Positions 38,471-48,462 of a stretch of 64,000 nucleotides of DNA are shown in pieces. The translations under genes and the position numbers were made by a program. Under the pieces are notes generated by a model, which was not told where the DNA came from, made no database searches, and was given only the letters and a program-made list of their open reading frames with translations. This DNA is from Pseudomonadota bacterium (GTDB lineage: Bacteria; Pseudomonadota; Gammaproteobacteria; Burkholderiales; Casimicrobiaceae): contig JAFEDD010000031.1 in the NCBI GenBank assembly GCA_018241765.1, positions 1 to 64,000 on the forward strand. Reading direction: 5' to 3'. Each line of letters starts with the position of its first letter. Position 1 is the first letter of the stretch.

Positions 38471-39679
38471 ATGACGTCGGACGCGAACGCTTCGCCCATG
38501 CGCTACCAGCATGCGGCGACTTTGGGGGCCGGATGCCTTGTGGCGCTCGCGGTCGCCGCGACGGCGTGGTGGTCAGCGCAGACTGCCCCCCTCGCCCGTC
38601 CTTTCTCGTCGCAGCGACAATCCAACGATCGAAGCGTCAGCGGCGACGCGCCAGCGTATGTGCAGCAGCGGCCCTTCGATGCCATTGGCTGGCTCGCGTG
38701 GGCGGGAGCGGATGGTGCGCCGCAATCGGCGAGCCTCGCTCGCGGCGCCGACGCCAAAGTCGCGATAGCAAGTCGTCTGGCGCCCTTCGATCCGCAGGTG
38801 CTGCGATCGCAGGCGCTGTTGTTTGCCGCTCGTGGCGACTTTCACGACGCTTTGCTCTGGCTGGATCGTGTTGCGCAACTCGGCGGCGAGGAAGGCGATG
38901 CCGCGCTAACCAGTATGTTGGCGTTCATTGGCGGCGACGACTTTCATTCTTGGTTGGCAACTGCGCTCGCGCAGCACAACCCCGTCGTTGACGCGCTACT
39001 GCTACGCGCATGCCGTGCAAACACGGAGTTGCCGCGCCTCGCACGATTCGTGGAGAGCGTGATTCGAGCACGACCGATCCCGGACTCAGCGGTCGACTGC
39101 ATCGCCAATCGCGCGATCGATGCCAATCTGGCGCCGTTCGCGCAATGGGTATGGCTAAACGGATCGAAGGCGGTGCCAAAGACAATGGCATACGTCCTGA
39201 ATGGTGACTTTGAAGGGCCGATCGACAGCGGTCCATTCGCATGGAAAATCCACCCTGGCGGCGAGTATCGAGACGGGTTCAGCGCCCGCGTTCGCCCGGC
39301 CCAAACCACCGTTGGCGGCAAAAACCTGCTGGAAGTCCGCTTCAACGGACGTACGCTACGCCCCCCCGTGGCTCAGCAGATCCTGGTTCTGCCTGTCGGC
39401 GCCTACACCCTGAGCTACCGGAGCCGGCCGTCCGATGCGCTTTCCGGCAACCGTCTGCTCTGGCAAGTGCGCTGTTTGGGCAGCACCACTGCCCTATCGC
39501 CCTCGGAACGCGCGGCCGCCGTCGATCCCACCGGTTGGACCACCGTGACGACCGAGTTCACCGTGGCGGCAGGGTGCTCGGGCCAACTGCTGACACTCGA
39601 GGCTGCGTCACCTCGCGACATTGTCGACGGCGGTCGCGGAAGTGTCGCCTTCGATGATGTGCAGATCACTCGTCGGTAA
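38471..39679 (+). CDS. unknown membrane-anchored protein of the EPS operon
   Basis: 402 residues. An N-terminal membrane segment lies near residues 17-35 (LGAGCLVALAVAATAWWS). The middle looks helical and TPR-like (LLFAARGDFHDALLWLDRVAQLGGEEGDAAL). The C-terminal half is beta-rich and begins VLNGDFEGPIDSGPFAWKI, which reads like a carbohydrate-binding-module type sandwich. It follows the J-domain gene by 5 nt. No family was recognised with confidence. Its position suggests a periplasmic accessory to export or modification. Confidence 0.7.
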   Translation: MTSDANASPMRYQHAATLGAGCLVALAVAATAWWSAQTAPLARPFSSQRQSNDRSVSGDAPAYVQQRPFDAIGWLAWAGADGAPQSASLARGADAKVAIASRLAPFDPQVLRSQALLFAARGDFHDALLWLDRVAQLGGEEGDAALTSMLAFIGGDDFHSWLATALAQHNPVVDALLLRACRANTELPRLARFVESVIRARPIPDSAVDCIANRAIDANLAPFAQWVWLNGSKAVPKTMAYVLNGDFEGPIDSGPFAWKIHPGGEYRDGFSARVRPAQTTVGGKNLLEVRFNGRTLRPPVAQQILVLPVGAYTLSYRSRPSDALSGNRLLWQVRCLGSTTALSPSERAAAVDPTGWTTVTTEFTVAAGCSGQLLTLEAASPRDIVDGGRGSVAFDDVQITRR

Positions 39680-39695
39680 AGCCCGGCGCATCGAA

Positions 39696-39724
39696 TTGAT
39701 TAGACGTCGACGACGCATTACACT
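39696..39724 (+). promoter_or_regulatory. candidate internal promoter before the FecR-like gene
   Basis: TTGATT (39696-39701) and TACACT (39719-39724) are 17 bp apart, just downstream of the preceding stop codon and about 30 nt before the FecR-like start. The match is moderate. It could give extra transcription of the last two genes of the operon. Confidence 0.4.
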
Positions 39725-39755
39725 TAAAATGAAAAAAACGGCGAGGTGGTTAAAC

Positions 39756-40241
39756 ATGCGATTCCCTGCTTTCAGCTCATTCCTGCTTGGTGTCAGCCTG
39801 TCGATTTCGGCAGCGGCGCAAAACAACGCTCCGGCCTGTGATGATCAGGAAGCAGCGAAGCGCGACACTGTTGCAGAACTGCGTGAGGTTCAAGGCAACG
39901 TTTTGGTCAGCGACAGCCAGGGCATGGCAACGGGTGTCGACAACCAGCGCCTGAAGAACAAGGTTCGGGTCACAACGACATCGCGTGCGGGTGTCCTCGT
40001 GCATTTCGATTGCGGCTGCGACGTTCGCTTGAAAGAAAACGAGCGGCTGGATGTCGAATCCCCGCGCGCCTGTGCGGCGCTGTTGGCTTCGGTTCAAGCC
40101 GTCCCGATTGGTGCGCCGATTGGCGCCGTTGCGCCAGTGGCGACGACCGGAATTTCGACGCCCGGCTTGCTGATCACGACCGGCGTAGGGGTCGGCGCGT
40201 ACCTGCTGTATCGCAACAACAGGAACGTCAGCCCCAACTGA
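39756..40241 (+). CDS. FecR-like periplasmic protein
   Basis: 161 residues. A signal peptide (MRFPAFSSFLLGVSLSISAAAQ) is followed by a FecR-type beta domain: LREVQGNVLVSDSQG, then KVRVTTTSRAGVLVHFDCGCDVRL. A Gly-rich hydrophobic tail (GISTPGLLITTGVGVGAYLLY) ends in a basic stretch, so the C-terminus is probably membrane anchored. ATG at 39756 has GAGGTG 7 nt upstream; ATG at 39729 would lengthen the signal peptide by nine residues. Similar small proteins occur in exopolysaccharide operons; the function is not established. Confidence 0.72.
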   Translation: MRFPAFSSFLLGVSLSISAAAQNNAPACDDQEAAKRDTVAELREVQGNVLVSDSQGMATGVDNQRLKNKVRVTTTSRAGVLVHFDCGCDVRLKENERLDVESPRACAALLASVQAVPIGAPIGAVAPVATTGISTPGLLITTGVGVGAYLLYRNNRNVSPN

Positions 40242-40245
40242 GTCG

Positions 40246-41691
40246 ATGCCGCAGCCGCTGCACTATGCCGTGGAAAAGGCCCTGGCGATCGCGCTGGGGC
40301 TTTTTCTTTTGGTGGCTGCATTTCGCGGCGGCAACATCGACGAGGTCGTCGTTGCGAGCCTGTACGGCGCACTCCTGATCACCGGACTCGCGCTCGCCGT
40401 TCGCTGGAGCGGCCGAGGCACGACACCCTCCGTTTCCAGCGCAGCGATCGCATTTTGGGCAGCGCTTGGCCTTCTGACGCTGGTGACTCTCGTTGGCCTG
40501 ATCCCGCTGGCTCCGGATACTTGGCTTGCGTTGAGGGGCCGAACGTATTACGAGCCTGTCATCGCAGCGCTGCGCACCATGTCGCCGGCTGAAGCGCCCT
40601 TACCCTTGTCGCTCGATCCTCCCGCCACGCGCCGATCTCTCTTGTTGGTCGTGACATGCCTCGCCATCGCCTACGCATCGGCGTGCCTGGGCAGGCGCAG
40701 CATGTTGCAATTGCTTGGAGCGTTCGCCATCGTTGCGACCGCCGAGGCATTGATCGGTCTCGTGCAACTCGGCTACGCAGGCGCGCTCACATTCAGCTAC
40801 TCCGGGCACAACCGCGCCACCGGCACCTTTGTCAACAAGAATCACTTCGCGACGATGCTGGCCATGGCGCTACCGCTGCTGCTACTCCGTGCCACAGGCC
40901 AATTCACGTTTTTTGTCCCCCATATGGAGTCGGGCCCCATGGGACGCGCATGGTGGGGCGCTGCAAGCGCGGTTGTCGTGGCGGGTCTCATCGCAAGCAC
41001 GTCGCGTGCAGGCCTGATCGCGGCTGGCCTCAGCTCCACACTTGCTTGCTATTTCATCTGGCGCCGGAAGCGAACCGTGTCGCGACCCGCGATGATCGTC
41101 GGAATCGCGTTGGCTGTTTTCGCGCTGGCCGTCAGTTGGCTCACCGGTATTCGGCGCTTGATCGAATCCGTGGTCGGTAGCGGTGCTGCCGACGGCTTCG
41201 CCTCGCGCGCGCAGATGAATGGGCAAACGTGGGACGGCATCGTTTCGCTGTTCCCCTTCGGATCGGGCATTGGCAGCTACGCTATTGTGTTCCCTCGATT
41301 CCAAACGCCACCGCTCACAGGATTCGTGGAATACGCGCATAACGACTATCTGCAATTGCTATTCGAAGGCGGTGCCGGTGGACTGATCGTTTTGGTACTG
41401 CTTGCGGCCGCCGCATGGTTTGCGGTGGAGCTGACCATTCAACTCGGAGATCGCGAGGCTCGCATCGCGCCAGGCGCCGGTTGCCTGCTCGGCGCGCTCG
41501 CCTTTGCGATTCACGCCGGATTTGACTTTCCCGCCCACATTCCTGCGCTCGCCATCTTGGCCACCATGTTGTTCGCGGCAGCCATCAATCCAGCGATCGC
41601 TGCTGCCGGGCAACGACGCAAGCCGCCGGTTGGCACCCTTGTCCCTTGGGCACCGTCGGTCGCCGGCATTGAGCCAAGATTCGTGCGCTGA
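40246..41691 (+). CDS. O-antigen ligase / Wzy-type polymerase
   Basis: 481 residues, strongly hydrophobic, with about 11-12 predicted membrane segments. The Wzy_C/WaaL core shows GHNRATGTFVNKNHFATMLA and the periplasmic loop FGSGIGSYAIVFPRF leading to VEYAHNDYLQLLFEGG, features shared by ligases and polymerases. It starts 4 nt after the FecR-like gene and closes the operon. It probably polymerises or ligates the repeat units that the Wza/Wzc-like pair exports. Polymerase and ligase cannot be told apart by sequence alone. Confidence 0.88.
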   Translation: MPQPLHYAVEKALAIALGLFLLVAAFRGGNIDEVVVASLYGALLITGLALAVRWSGRGTTPSVSSAAIAFWAALGLLTLVTLVGLIPLAPDTWLALRGRTYYEPVIAALRTMSPAEAPLPLSLDPPATRRSLLLVVTCLAIAYASACLGRRSMLQLLGAFAIVATAEALIGLVQLGYAGALTFSYSGHNRATGTFVNKNHFATMLAMALPLLLLRATGQFTFFVPHMESGPMGRAWWGAASAVVVAGLIASTSRAGLIAAGLSSTLACYFIWRRKRTVSRPAMIVGIALAVFALAVSWLTGIRRLIESVVGSGAADGFASRAQMNGQTWDGIVSLFPFGSGIGSYAIVFPRFQTPPLTGFVEYAHNDYLQLLFEGGAGGLIVLVLLAAAAWFAVELTIQLGDREARIAPGAGCLLGALAFAIHAGFDFPAHIPALAILATMLFAAAINPAIAAAGQRRKPPVGTLVPWAPSVAGIEPRFVR

Positions 41692-41853
41692 CCCCGCTCC
41701 CGCACGACATGGCCATTTGCGGCGACAGACGACGCGGCGATACGCACGGTAGATCCGGCGCCAAGGCATCAGGCCGGTCGCCTTCGTTCATCGATGCAGC
41801 GCTCGTGAGGGATGACGGCGTTCGGCGTAGCGTTCGCGGCGCAACGAAACCGC

Positions 41854-42699
41854 TCACCGCCTCCCCTGCATCGCCCGAAAAATCCCGCGAAAGATGTCCA
41901 CTTCTTCCCGTTCCAGTCGGGTGCGATTGAACAAACGTTTGAGGCGGGGGAAAAGGCGTTTCGGGTTTTGGGGATTGAAGAAGCCGACGTCGGTGAGCGC
42001 CGCTTCCATATGGGCGAACATCGCGTCGATTTCGGCTTGCGTCGCCAACTGGAACTGCGGCGCCACCAATCCGGCCGTGGCGCCTGCGGCCATGCGCAAT
42101 TCGTAGGCAAACACCTGCACGGCGCTACCCAGGTTGAGCGACGAGTACTCGGGGTTCGCCGGGATGAAGGCGAGCGTCTGGCAACGTGCGACTTCGGCGT
42201 TGCTGAGGCCGCTCATTTCGCAACCAAAGACCAGCGCCACACGTCCTTGCGCGGTGGCATCGACCAGCGCGTGGCTGGCCGTCCGCACGTCACTCACCTC
42301 ACCGACGAAATCGCGCCCGCGCGCGGAACTGCCAACGACGTGCACGCAGTCGGCGATCGCCTCGCCGAGACTCGTGTACACACGCGCCTGATCGAGTACA
42401 TCGGTCGCACCCGATGCGCGCGCCGTGGCGATGTCGCTTGGAAACGCCTCCGGGTTCACCAGCCGCAGATCCCTCAACCCCATGGTCTTCATCGCCCGCG
42501 CTGCGGCACCAATGTTGCCGGGGTGCGAGGTGTGCGACAGCACGACGGCGACACGTAAAAGCGCGCCACGTCCGGTGTGTGGTGCGACGTGCTCGTCCGA
42601 CACGCTCGCGGGACTAAAATTGGGCGATTCCACTGCGGTCGGACGGAGTTCGATCGCGGCGGCGGATGCTCCCGAGGCGGGCGTTTCGGCGCCACTCAT
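41854..42699 (-). CDS. trmJ: tRNA (cytidine/uridine-2'-O-)-methyltransferase TrmJ
   Basis: 281 residues of the SPOUT family. VVLSHTSHPGNIGAAARAMKTMGL, LVFGCEMSGLSNAEV and PANPEYSSLNLGSAVQVFAYEL form the knotted SAM site, and a C-terminal helical extension ends RTRLEREEVDIFRGIFRAMQGRR. It methylates the ribose at position 32 of several tRNAs. The first 45 residues are variable. ATG at 42699 is chosen; the frame is open far upstream but antisense to suhB. It is divergent from suhB, 27 nt apart. Confidence 0.93.
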   Translation of the reverse strand: MSGAETPASGASAAAIELRPTAVESPNFSPASVSDEHVAPHTGRGALLRVAVVLSHTSHPGNIGAAARAMKTMGLRDLRLVNPEAFPSDIATARASGATDVLDQARVYTSLGEAIADCVHVVGSSARGRDFVGEVSDVRTASHALVDATAQGRVALVFGCEMSGLSNAEVARCQTLAFIPANPEYSSLNLGSAVQVFAYELRMAAGATAGLVAPQFQLATQAEIDAMFAHMEAALTDVGFFNPQNPKRLFPRLKRLFNRTRLEREEVDIFRGIFRAMQGRR

Positions 42700-42726
42700 G
42701 CTCTTTCCATCTTCAAACGATTCCCC

Positions 42727-43524
42727 ATGCACCCGATGCTCAACACGGCGGTGAAAGCCGCCCGCCAAGCCGCCGACATCATCCAGTACGGCGCCCGAAA
42801 TCTCGATCGCCTGACCATCGACAGCAAGGGACCGGGCGACTTCGTGACCGAAATCGATCGCAACGCAGAAGCCGCGATTGTAGAAACCTTGCTCGGTGCC
42901 TACCCGACCCATGGCATTCTTGCCGAAGAAGGATCTGGGGCGACGCACGGCAATCCGCAGAGTGAACACATCTGGATCATTGACCCGCTCGACGGCACGA
43001 CCAACTTTCTTCACGGCATGCCGACGTACTGCGTATCGATCGCGTTGCAGGTCGCGGGCAAGTTGACACAGGGCGTGATCTACGACCCAAGCCGCAACGA
43101 TCTGTTCACCACGACCCGTGGCGGCGGGGCGTACATGAACAATCGCCGCATCCGCGTCTCGAAAAACGACAAGCTTCGCAACGCGTTGATCGGCACGGGG
43201 TTTCCGTTCCGAGACGGCGCTGCGTTCGATGAATACGTCGTGCAGTTCCGCAACCTGATGCCGAAGACTGCGGGGCTGCGGCGCCCGGGTTCGGCGGCAC
43301 TCGATCTCGCCTACGTGGCGGCAGGGTTCTACGATGGATTCTGGGAGATGAAACTCAACCCGTGGGACATGGCGGCCGGCGCGTTGCTCATCCTGGAGGC
43401 CGGTGGTCTGGTGACCGGAATCGATGGCGAAGATACGTACATGCAAAGTGGCGCCGTCGTCGCCGCAACACCCAAGATCTTCCCGGAGCTGCTGCGCATC
43501 CTGCAACTCAAGAGCGTTGCGTGA
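42727..43524 (+). CDS. suhB: inositol-1-monophosphatase family protein SuhB
   Basis: 265 residues. The metal-binding motifs are EEGSG, IIDPLDGTTNFLHG and NPWDMAAGALLILEAGG. It dephosphorylates inositol-1-phosphate and, in enterobacteria, also acts with the antitermination complex on rRNA operons. ATG at 42727 (MHPMLNTAVKAARQAA) is the usual N-terminus. It is divergent from trmJ, and its 3' end faces ackA with only 13 nt between the two stops. Confidence 0.94.
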   Translation: MHPMLNTAVKAARQAADIIQYGARNLDRLTIDSKGPGDFVTEIDRNAEAAIVETLLGAYPTHGILAEEGSGATHGNPQSEHIWIIDPLDGTTNFLHGMPTYCVSIALQVAGKLTQGVIYDPSRNDLFTTTRGGGAYMNNRRIRVSKNDKLRNALIGTGFPFRDGAAFDEYVVQFRNLMPKTAGLRRPGSAALDLAYVAAGFYDGFWEMKLNPWDMAAGALLILEAGGLVTGIDGEDTYMQSGAVVAATPKIFPELLRILQLKSVA

Positions 43525-43537
43525 GCCGCAAATTCCG

Positions 43538-44752
43538 TTAGCACGTCCTTCGTTGCAGCAGCGCCTGAGCGTCGCGCGCGCAGACCCACTCTTCGTTGGT
43601 TGGTTCCACCGCAACGGTGATGGCGCTATCGCGCCGCGAGATCGTCGTGCGATGTTCGGCATTCGCTTCGGCATCGATCGTCACGCCGAGCCACGCCATC
43701 GCCGCGCAAACCCTCTCGCGGATGAACGCGTTGTGCTCGCCTACACCCGCCGTGAACACGAGCAGATCCAATCCGCCCAGCACGGCCATGAGCGAGCCGA
43801 TCTCGCGCACGATCCGACGAACGTAAAGCGCCAGCGCGAGGCGCGCCCGCTCCCCGCGCTCGCCGTCGTCGCCTTCATGCTGCACGATGACCCGCGGCTC
43901 GTCGGAAATCCCGGAAACGCCGAGCAATCCAGACTCGTGATAGAGAATGCGACCAACCTCTTCGAGCGACAGCTTTTCGATTTCCATCAAGTAGAGTACG
44001 GCACCCGGATCGAGCGCGCCGGTTCGCGTCCCCATCATCAGGCCATCGAGCGCCGAAAAGCCCATGGTGGTGGTTACGCTACGAAGATCCCGCATCGCGC
44101 AAAGACTCGCCCCTCCGCCGAGATGGGCCACGATGACGCGTCCGCGCGCCAGTGCACCATGGCGCTCGGGAAGCGCATACGTCATGTAGTCGTACGAAAG
44201 GCCGTGGAAGCCATAGCGGCGCAGCCCTCGCTGCCATGCGGCGTACGGCAACGGAAGTACCTGCTCGACGGGCTCCAGTGTGCGATGAAAAGCCGTATCG
44301 AAGCAGGCAACCTGCAACACCTCGGGCTGCTGTTCGAGAAGCAGCGACATGGCCTTGAAGGGAAATGGTTGATGCAACGGTGCGAGCGGAATCAATGCAC
44401 GCAGTTGCGCGATGACCGATGCGTTGACGACGGTCGGCTCGAAAAAGCTTGCGCCACCGTGTACGACACGGTGGGCGACGCCAGCAACACGGCGACCTCG
44501 AAGCCAGGCGGCGATGCGTTCGCGGATGGCCGACAGCGCGCTGGTATAGGGGTGCTCCCGGTCGAGCGCAACCGGGCATCGCTCACCGGCGCTGTCTTCG
44601 TACGTCGGCGACGAGCCACCGACACCCTGCACCTTGCCATTCCACCGTGGCGCATGCGGAAGCGGTGAAGCATCGGCATCAAACAACGCGAACTTGATGC
44701 TCGATGAGCCGCAATTGAGCACGACGATGAGGCGTTGCGAAGACGGGTCCAT
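43538..44752 (-). CDS. ackA: acetate kinase
   Basis: 404 residues with the ASKHA-fold motifs VLNCGSSSIKFALFD, AHRVVHGG, CFDTAFHRT, RRYGFHGLSYDY, HLGGGASL and GTRTGALDPG. It interconverts acetate plus ATP with acetyl phosphate plus ADP. No phosphotransacetylase gene is adjacent. ATG at 44752. Upstream lie 289 bp without a recognised gene before the SDR gene on the other strand; no clear promoter was seen there. Confidence 0.95.
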   Translation of the reverse strand: MDPSSQRLIVVLNCGSSSIKFALFDADASPLPHAPRWNGKVQGVGGSSPTYEDSAGERCPVALDREHPYTSALSAIRERIAAWLRGRRVAGVAHRVVHGGASFFEPTVVNASVIAQLRALIPLAPLHQPFPFKAMSLLLEQQPEVLQVACFDTAFHRTLEPVEQVLPLPYAAWQRGLRRYGFHGLSYDYMTYALPERHGALARGRVIVAHLGGGASLCAMRDLRSVTTTMGFSALDGLMMGTRTGALDPGAVLYLMEIEKLSLEEVGRILYHESGLLGVSGISDEPRVIVQHEGDDGERGERARLALALYVRRIVREIGSLMAVLGGLDLLVFTAGVGEHNAFIRERVCAAMAWLGVTIDAEANAEHRTTISRRDSAITVAVEPTNEEWVCARDAQALLQRRTC

Positions 44753-45041
44753 GTTTCGATACAGGCGAAGATGCAACGATGCGGCGGGCGCCCCGGCCGC
44801 CCGTCGCCACCGCTTGCGGCACCACGAACGTGGCTGCGTGACGGGGCGATTGTCTGGAGTCGATTGTCGCAGCAACGCGACGCGCACTGCGAGCGACTCG
44901 TCAAACCGTCGACGCACGCATACGATAATTGCGGCACCGTGTCAGAAATGCCGCGCCGCATGGGGCGCAGAGCCTGCGTTTGCCACGACACCGCTTTCAT
45001 CGTGAAAGCGCGCTTGAATGACCAAGGATAGGAGAACCAGT

Positions 45042-45794
45042 ATGAAGTATCGCTTCAAGGGCAACGTCGCGCTGGTGACAGGCGCGGGTTCCGGTATCGG
45101 TGAGGCGACGGCAAGGCTGCTCGCCGTGAACGGCGTTCGTGTCGTCGTCTCGGATGTTCATGCGGACGCCGCGCAACGCGTCGTCGCCGCGATCACGGCA
45201 TCGGGCGGGCAAGCCGTGGCACACGTGGGGGACGTCGCGCTGCCGGAAGTTGCCGAGGCAGGTGTACGTTGCGCCCAGCGGCATTTCGGATCGCTGAATC
45301 TCGCGTTCAACAACGCCGGCATCGGAGGTTCGCTTCAACCATCGGCCGACCTCGCTGCGGAGGACTGGCAGCGTGTCATCGCGATCAACCTGAGTGGCGT
45401 GCAATATGGGCTTCGTCACCAGATCCCCGCGATGCTCGAAGCGGGCGGCGGTGCCATCGTCAACATGTCGTCGATCCTTGGCCTGGTCGGCAACCCGATG
45501 GCTCCGGCTTACGTTGCTGCCAAGCACGGCGTGACGGGGCTCACCCGTTCTGCCGCACTGGCCTATGCCAACCAGGGCATCCGCATCAACTCCGTGCACC
45601 CCGGTTATATCGATACGCCGTTGCTGGACGTGCTCGATGCGGCCACCCGCGCGGCGCTCGTTGGCCTGCATGCCATCGGGCGACTCGGACGCGCTGACGA
45701 GGTCGCGCATGCCGTGGCGTTCCTGCTGTCCGAAGGCGCGAGCTTCATGACCGGCAGCGCACTGGTCGTCGATGGCGGCTATACCGCCGCTTGA
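45042..45794 (+). CDS. SDR-family oxidoreductase
   Basis: 250 residues of the classical short-chain dehydrogenase type. It has [10 protein letters not shown] (cofactor loop), NNAG, NMSSILG, catalytic YVAAK and [10 protein letters not shown]. The cofactor could be NAD or NADP; an acidic residue (SDVHADAA) after the second strand favours NAD. Substrate unknown. ATG at 45042 follows AGGAGA by 6 nt; an in-frame start eight codons earlier lacks such a site. The end is followed 61 nt later by mutS. Confidence 0.9.
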   Translation: MKYRFKGNVALVTGAGSGIGEATARLLAVNGVRVVVSDVHADAAQRVVAAITASGGQAVAHVGDVALPEVAEAGVRCAQRHFGSLNLAFNNAGIGGSLQPSADLAAEDWQRVIAINLSGVQYGLRHQIPAMLEAGGGAIVNMSSILGLVGNPMAPAYVAAKHGVTGLTRSAALAYANQGIRINSVHPGYIDTPLLDVLDAATRAALVGLHAIGRLGRADEVAHAVAFLLSEGASFMTGSALVVDGGYTAA

Positions 45795-45855
45795 TCGCGC
45801 GCGGTTCACCGGCGCCTGCTCCGTTCTTTTTCATCCAACGCCTCACATCACACCC

Positions 45856-48462
45856 ATGTCTGGCCACACACCGATGATGCAGCAGTATCTGGCGCTCAAG
45901 TCCGAGCACCCGGACCACCTGCTGCTCTACCGCATGGGCGACTTCTACGAACTCTTCTACGAGGATGCCCGGCGCGCCGCCAAGCTGCTCGACATCACGC
46001 TGACGGCACGGGGCGAGTCGGCCGGCGCGCCGATACCGATGGCCGGCGTGCCGTTCCATGCGCTCGACAGTTACCTCGCACGTCTGGTTCGCGCAGGCGA
46101 GACCGTTGCCATCGCCGAGCAGGTCGGCACGCCGGGACTGGGCAAGGGACCGGTCGAGCGACGAGTAACGCGCATCGTCACGCCGGGAACGGTGACCGAC
46201 TCGACGCTCGTCGATCCGCGCCGGGAAACGCTGCTTGCTGCCGTCGCCCTCGCCGATCATGGCGCTGCGACACAGGCGGGCGTCGCGCTCGTGAATCCGT
46301 CGGCGGGCACCGTCGTGTTGCGTGATCTTCCCGTCGTTCAACTCGCCGCCTATCTCGCGCGCAAAGGAGTCGCTGAAATCATCCATGGGGAGTTGGCGAC
46401 CGCGTCACTGCGCTCGCAGCTTGGCGTCGATGCGCCGCTGCGCTCCCGTCCCGACTATGAGTTCACGCCGCAACGTGGCAGTGCGGAACTGACTGAGGCA
46501 CTCGCCACGGCCACGCTCGGTCATCTCGATCTCGACCGCGCACCGCAAGCGATGGCAGCCGTGGGCGCTGCACTGGCCTTCGTCCGTCTGGTCAACGGCG
46601 GAACGCGGCTGCCCATAGCCACCGTCACGGTCGAACGCGCGAGCGACAGTATCGAGATGGATGCGGCCACACTGCGCAACCTGGAGATCGTGCAGACGCT
46701 ATCCGGCGAGCCGGCACCGACGCTGCTCTCGATGCTGGACCACTGCGAAACGGCCGCTGGTTCGCGCCTGTTGCGCGCCCGTCTGACAGAGCCACCGCGC
46801 GCCGTTGCCATGGCACAGAAGCGGCACGACGCGGTCAGCGCGCTCGGCACCGATCCGAGCGTGCCTTACCTTCGGGTTCGCGAATTCCTGCGCGAGGCAT
46901 CGGACCTGGAACGCATCGCGGGCCGCATCGCGATGGCCAGCGTCCGTCCGCGTGAGCTGGCCGGGCTGCGCTCGACGCTGACGGTACTGCCCGACCTCGC
47001 CGCGCTCTTGGCGACAAGCGAAGACGCCCTGCTGCGCGAACTGGGCGGAGCGCTTACGGTCACGCCGCAATGGCGCGACCTGTTGGCGCGCGCCGTCGCC
47101 GAAGAGCCCGCCTTGGCGCTGCGCGACGGTGGCGTCATCGCAGCCGGCTACGACGCCGATCTTGATGAACTGCGCGCCATTCAGACCGACAGCGGTACGT
47201 TTCTCGCCGCGCTGGAAACCCGCGAACGCGAACGCACCGGCATTCCCACGCTGCGAGTCGAATACAACCGAGTCAGCGGGTTCTTCATCGAAGTGACACA
47301 AAGCTACGCGAACCAGGTACCCGCCGATTACAAGCGCCGACAGACGTTGAAAAATGTCGAGCGCTACCTGACGCCCGAATTGAAAACCTTCGAGGACAAG
47401 GCGCTCGCAGCCAACGATCGGGCGCTCGCACGCGAGAGGCAGCTTTTCGACGACCTGCTGCAACGGCTGCAACCGGCGCTCGACGGCTTTCGTCGCGCCG
47501 GCGCCGCGCTTGCCGAACTCGATGTTCTCGCGAACTTCGCCGAGCGCGCCGACGCCATGGCGCTGCGCCGCCCATGCTTCGTATCGTCGCCCTGTCTCGA
47601 GCTTTCCGGCGCGCGACACCCCGTGATCGAATCATTGGTCGATCAGTTCATCGCGAACGATTTGCGGCTCGACAGCAAACGCAGTTGCGTCATCCTCACC
47701 GGCCCCAATATGGGGGGCAAGAGCACCTACATGCGTCAGGCAGCGCTCGCCGTCATCATGGCCTACGCCGGTTGCTTTGTCGCGGCCACACAGGCAACCC
47801 TGGGTCCGATTGATCGCGTGCTCACGCGCATCGGCGCCTCGGACGATCTGGCTTCGGGCCGCTCCACCTTCATGGTCGAAATGACCGAGGCGGCGGCAAT
47901 CCTGCACCGCGCGACGCCAAACTCGCTCGTCATCGTGGACGAAATTGGCCGCGGCACCTCGACCTTCGACGGCCTCGCACTGGCCACGGCCATCGCGCGG
48001 CGCCTGATCAGCAAGGCCCAAAGTCTCACGCTGTTCGCCACCCACTATTTCGAACTCACCGAACTGGCCAACGATTTCGCGACCTGCGTCAACCAGCATG
48101 TCTCGGTGATCGAGCATGGTGATCGGGTCGTCTTCCTGCATGAAGTCAAGGCAGGTCCGGCGAGTCGCAGCTACGGGATTGACGTCGCCAAGCTGGCAGG
48201 ACTCCCTGCCGAGGTGATCCGCGATGCCCGACGCGAGTTGGAACGCCTGGAGCGCGAGCGAACCCATGTGAGCGCGCAGGGCGATCTGTTTGCCGCCGAC
48301 GTCACCAGCGGCGACGCGTTGACTGCGCCGATTCAGGGGGAATCAAGCCCGATATCCCGCTTCGTCGATGACATGGCGGCGCTCGACGTCGACGATCTGA
48401 GCCCGCGCGAGGCCCATGCCAAACTCGCGGAGCTCGTCGACAGTGCGCGGCAGATCAGCTGA
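45856..48462 (+). CDS. mutS: DNA mismatch repair protein MutS
   Basis: 868 residues. The mismatch-binding N-terminus shows [30 protein letters not shown], in which MGDFYELF includes the Phe-x-Glu mismatch contact. The ATPase has Walker [14 protein letters not shown] and [12 protein letters not shown]. The size matches full-length MutS. ATG at 45856; an upstream in-frame start overlaps the SDR gene and was rejected. The TGA is directly followed by the last base of the convergent iron-binding protein gene, with no spacer. Confidence 0.97.
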   Translation: MSGHTPMMQQYLALKSEHPDHLLLYRMGDFYELFYEDARRAAKLLDITLTARGESAGAPIPMAGVPFHALDSYLARLVRAGETVAIAEQVGTPGLGKGPVERRVTRIVTPGTVTDSTLVDPRRETLLAAVALADHGAATQAGVALVNPSAGTVVLRDLPVVQLAAYLARKGVAEIIHGELATASLRSQLGVDAPLRSRPDYEFTPQRGSAELTEALATATLGHLDLDRAPQAMAAVGAALAFVRLVNGGTRLPIATVTVERASDSIEMDAATLRNLEIVQTLSGEPAPTLLSMLDHCETAAGSRLLRARLTEPPRAVAMAQKRHDAVSALGTDPSVPYLRVREFLREASDLERIAGRIAMASVRPRELAGLRSTLTVLPDLAALLATSEDALLRELGGALTVTPQWRDLLARAVAEEPALALRDGGVIAAGYDADLDELRAIQTDSGTFLAALETRERERTGIPTLRVEYNRVSGFFIEVTQSYANQVPADYKRRQTLKNVERYLTPELKTFEDKALAANDRALARERQLFDDLLQRLQPALDGFRRAGAALAELDVLANFAERADAMALRRPCFVSSPCLELSGARHPVIESLVDQFIANDLRLDSKRSCVILTGPNMGGKSTYMRQAALAVIMAYAGCFVAATQATLGPIDRVLTRIGASDDLASGRSTFMVEMTEAAAILHRATPNSLVIVDEIGRGTSTFDGLALATAIARRLISKAQSLTLFATHYFELTELANDFATCVNQHVSVIEHGDRVVFLHEVKAGPASRSYGIDVAKLAGLPAEVIRDARRELERLERERTHVSAQGDLFAADVTSGDALTAPIQGESSPISRFVDDMAALDVDDLSPREAHAKLAELVDSARQIS

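Noticed and set aside
40268..40315. GC-rich stretch followed by a T run, terminator-like
   Set aside because: It is inside the start of the Wzy-type gene and the stem is imperfect.
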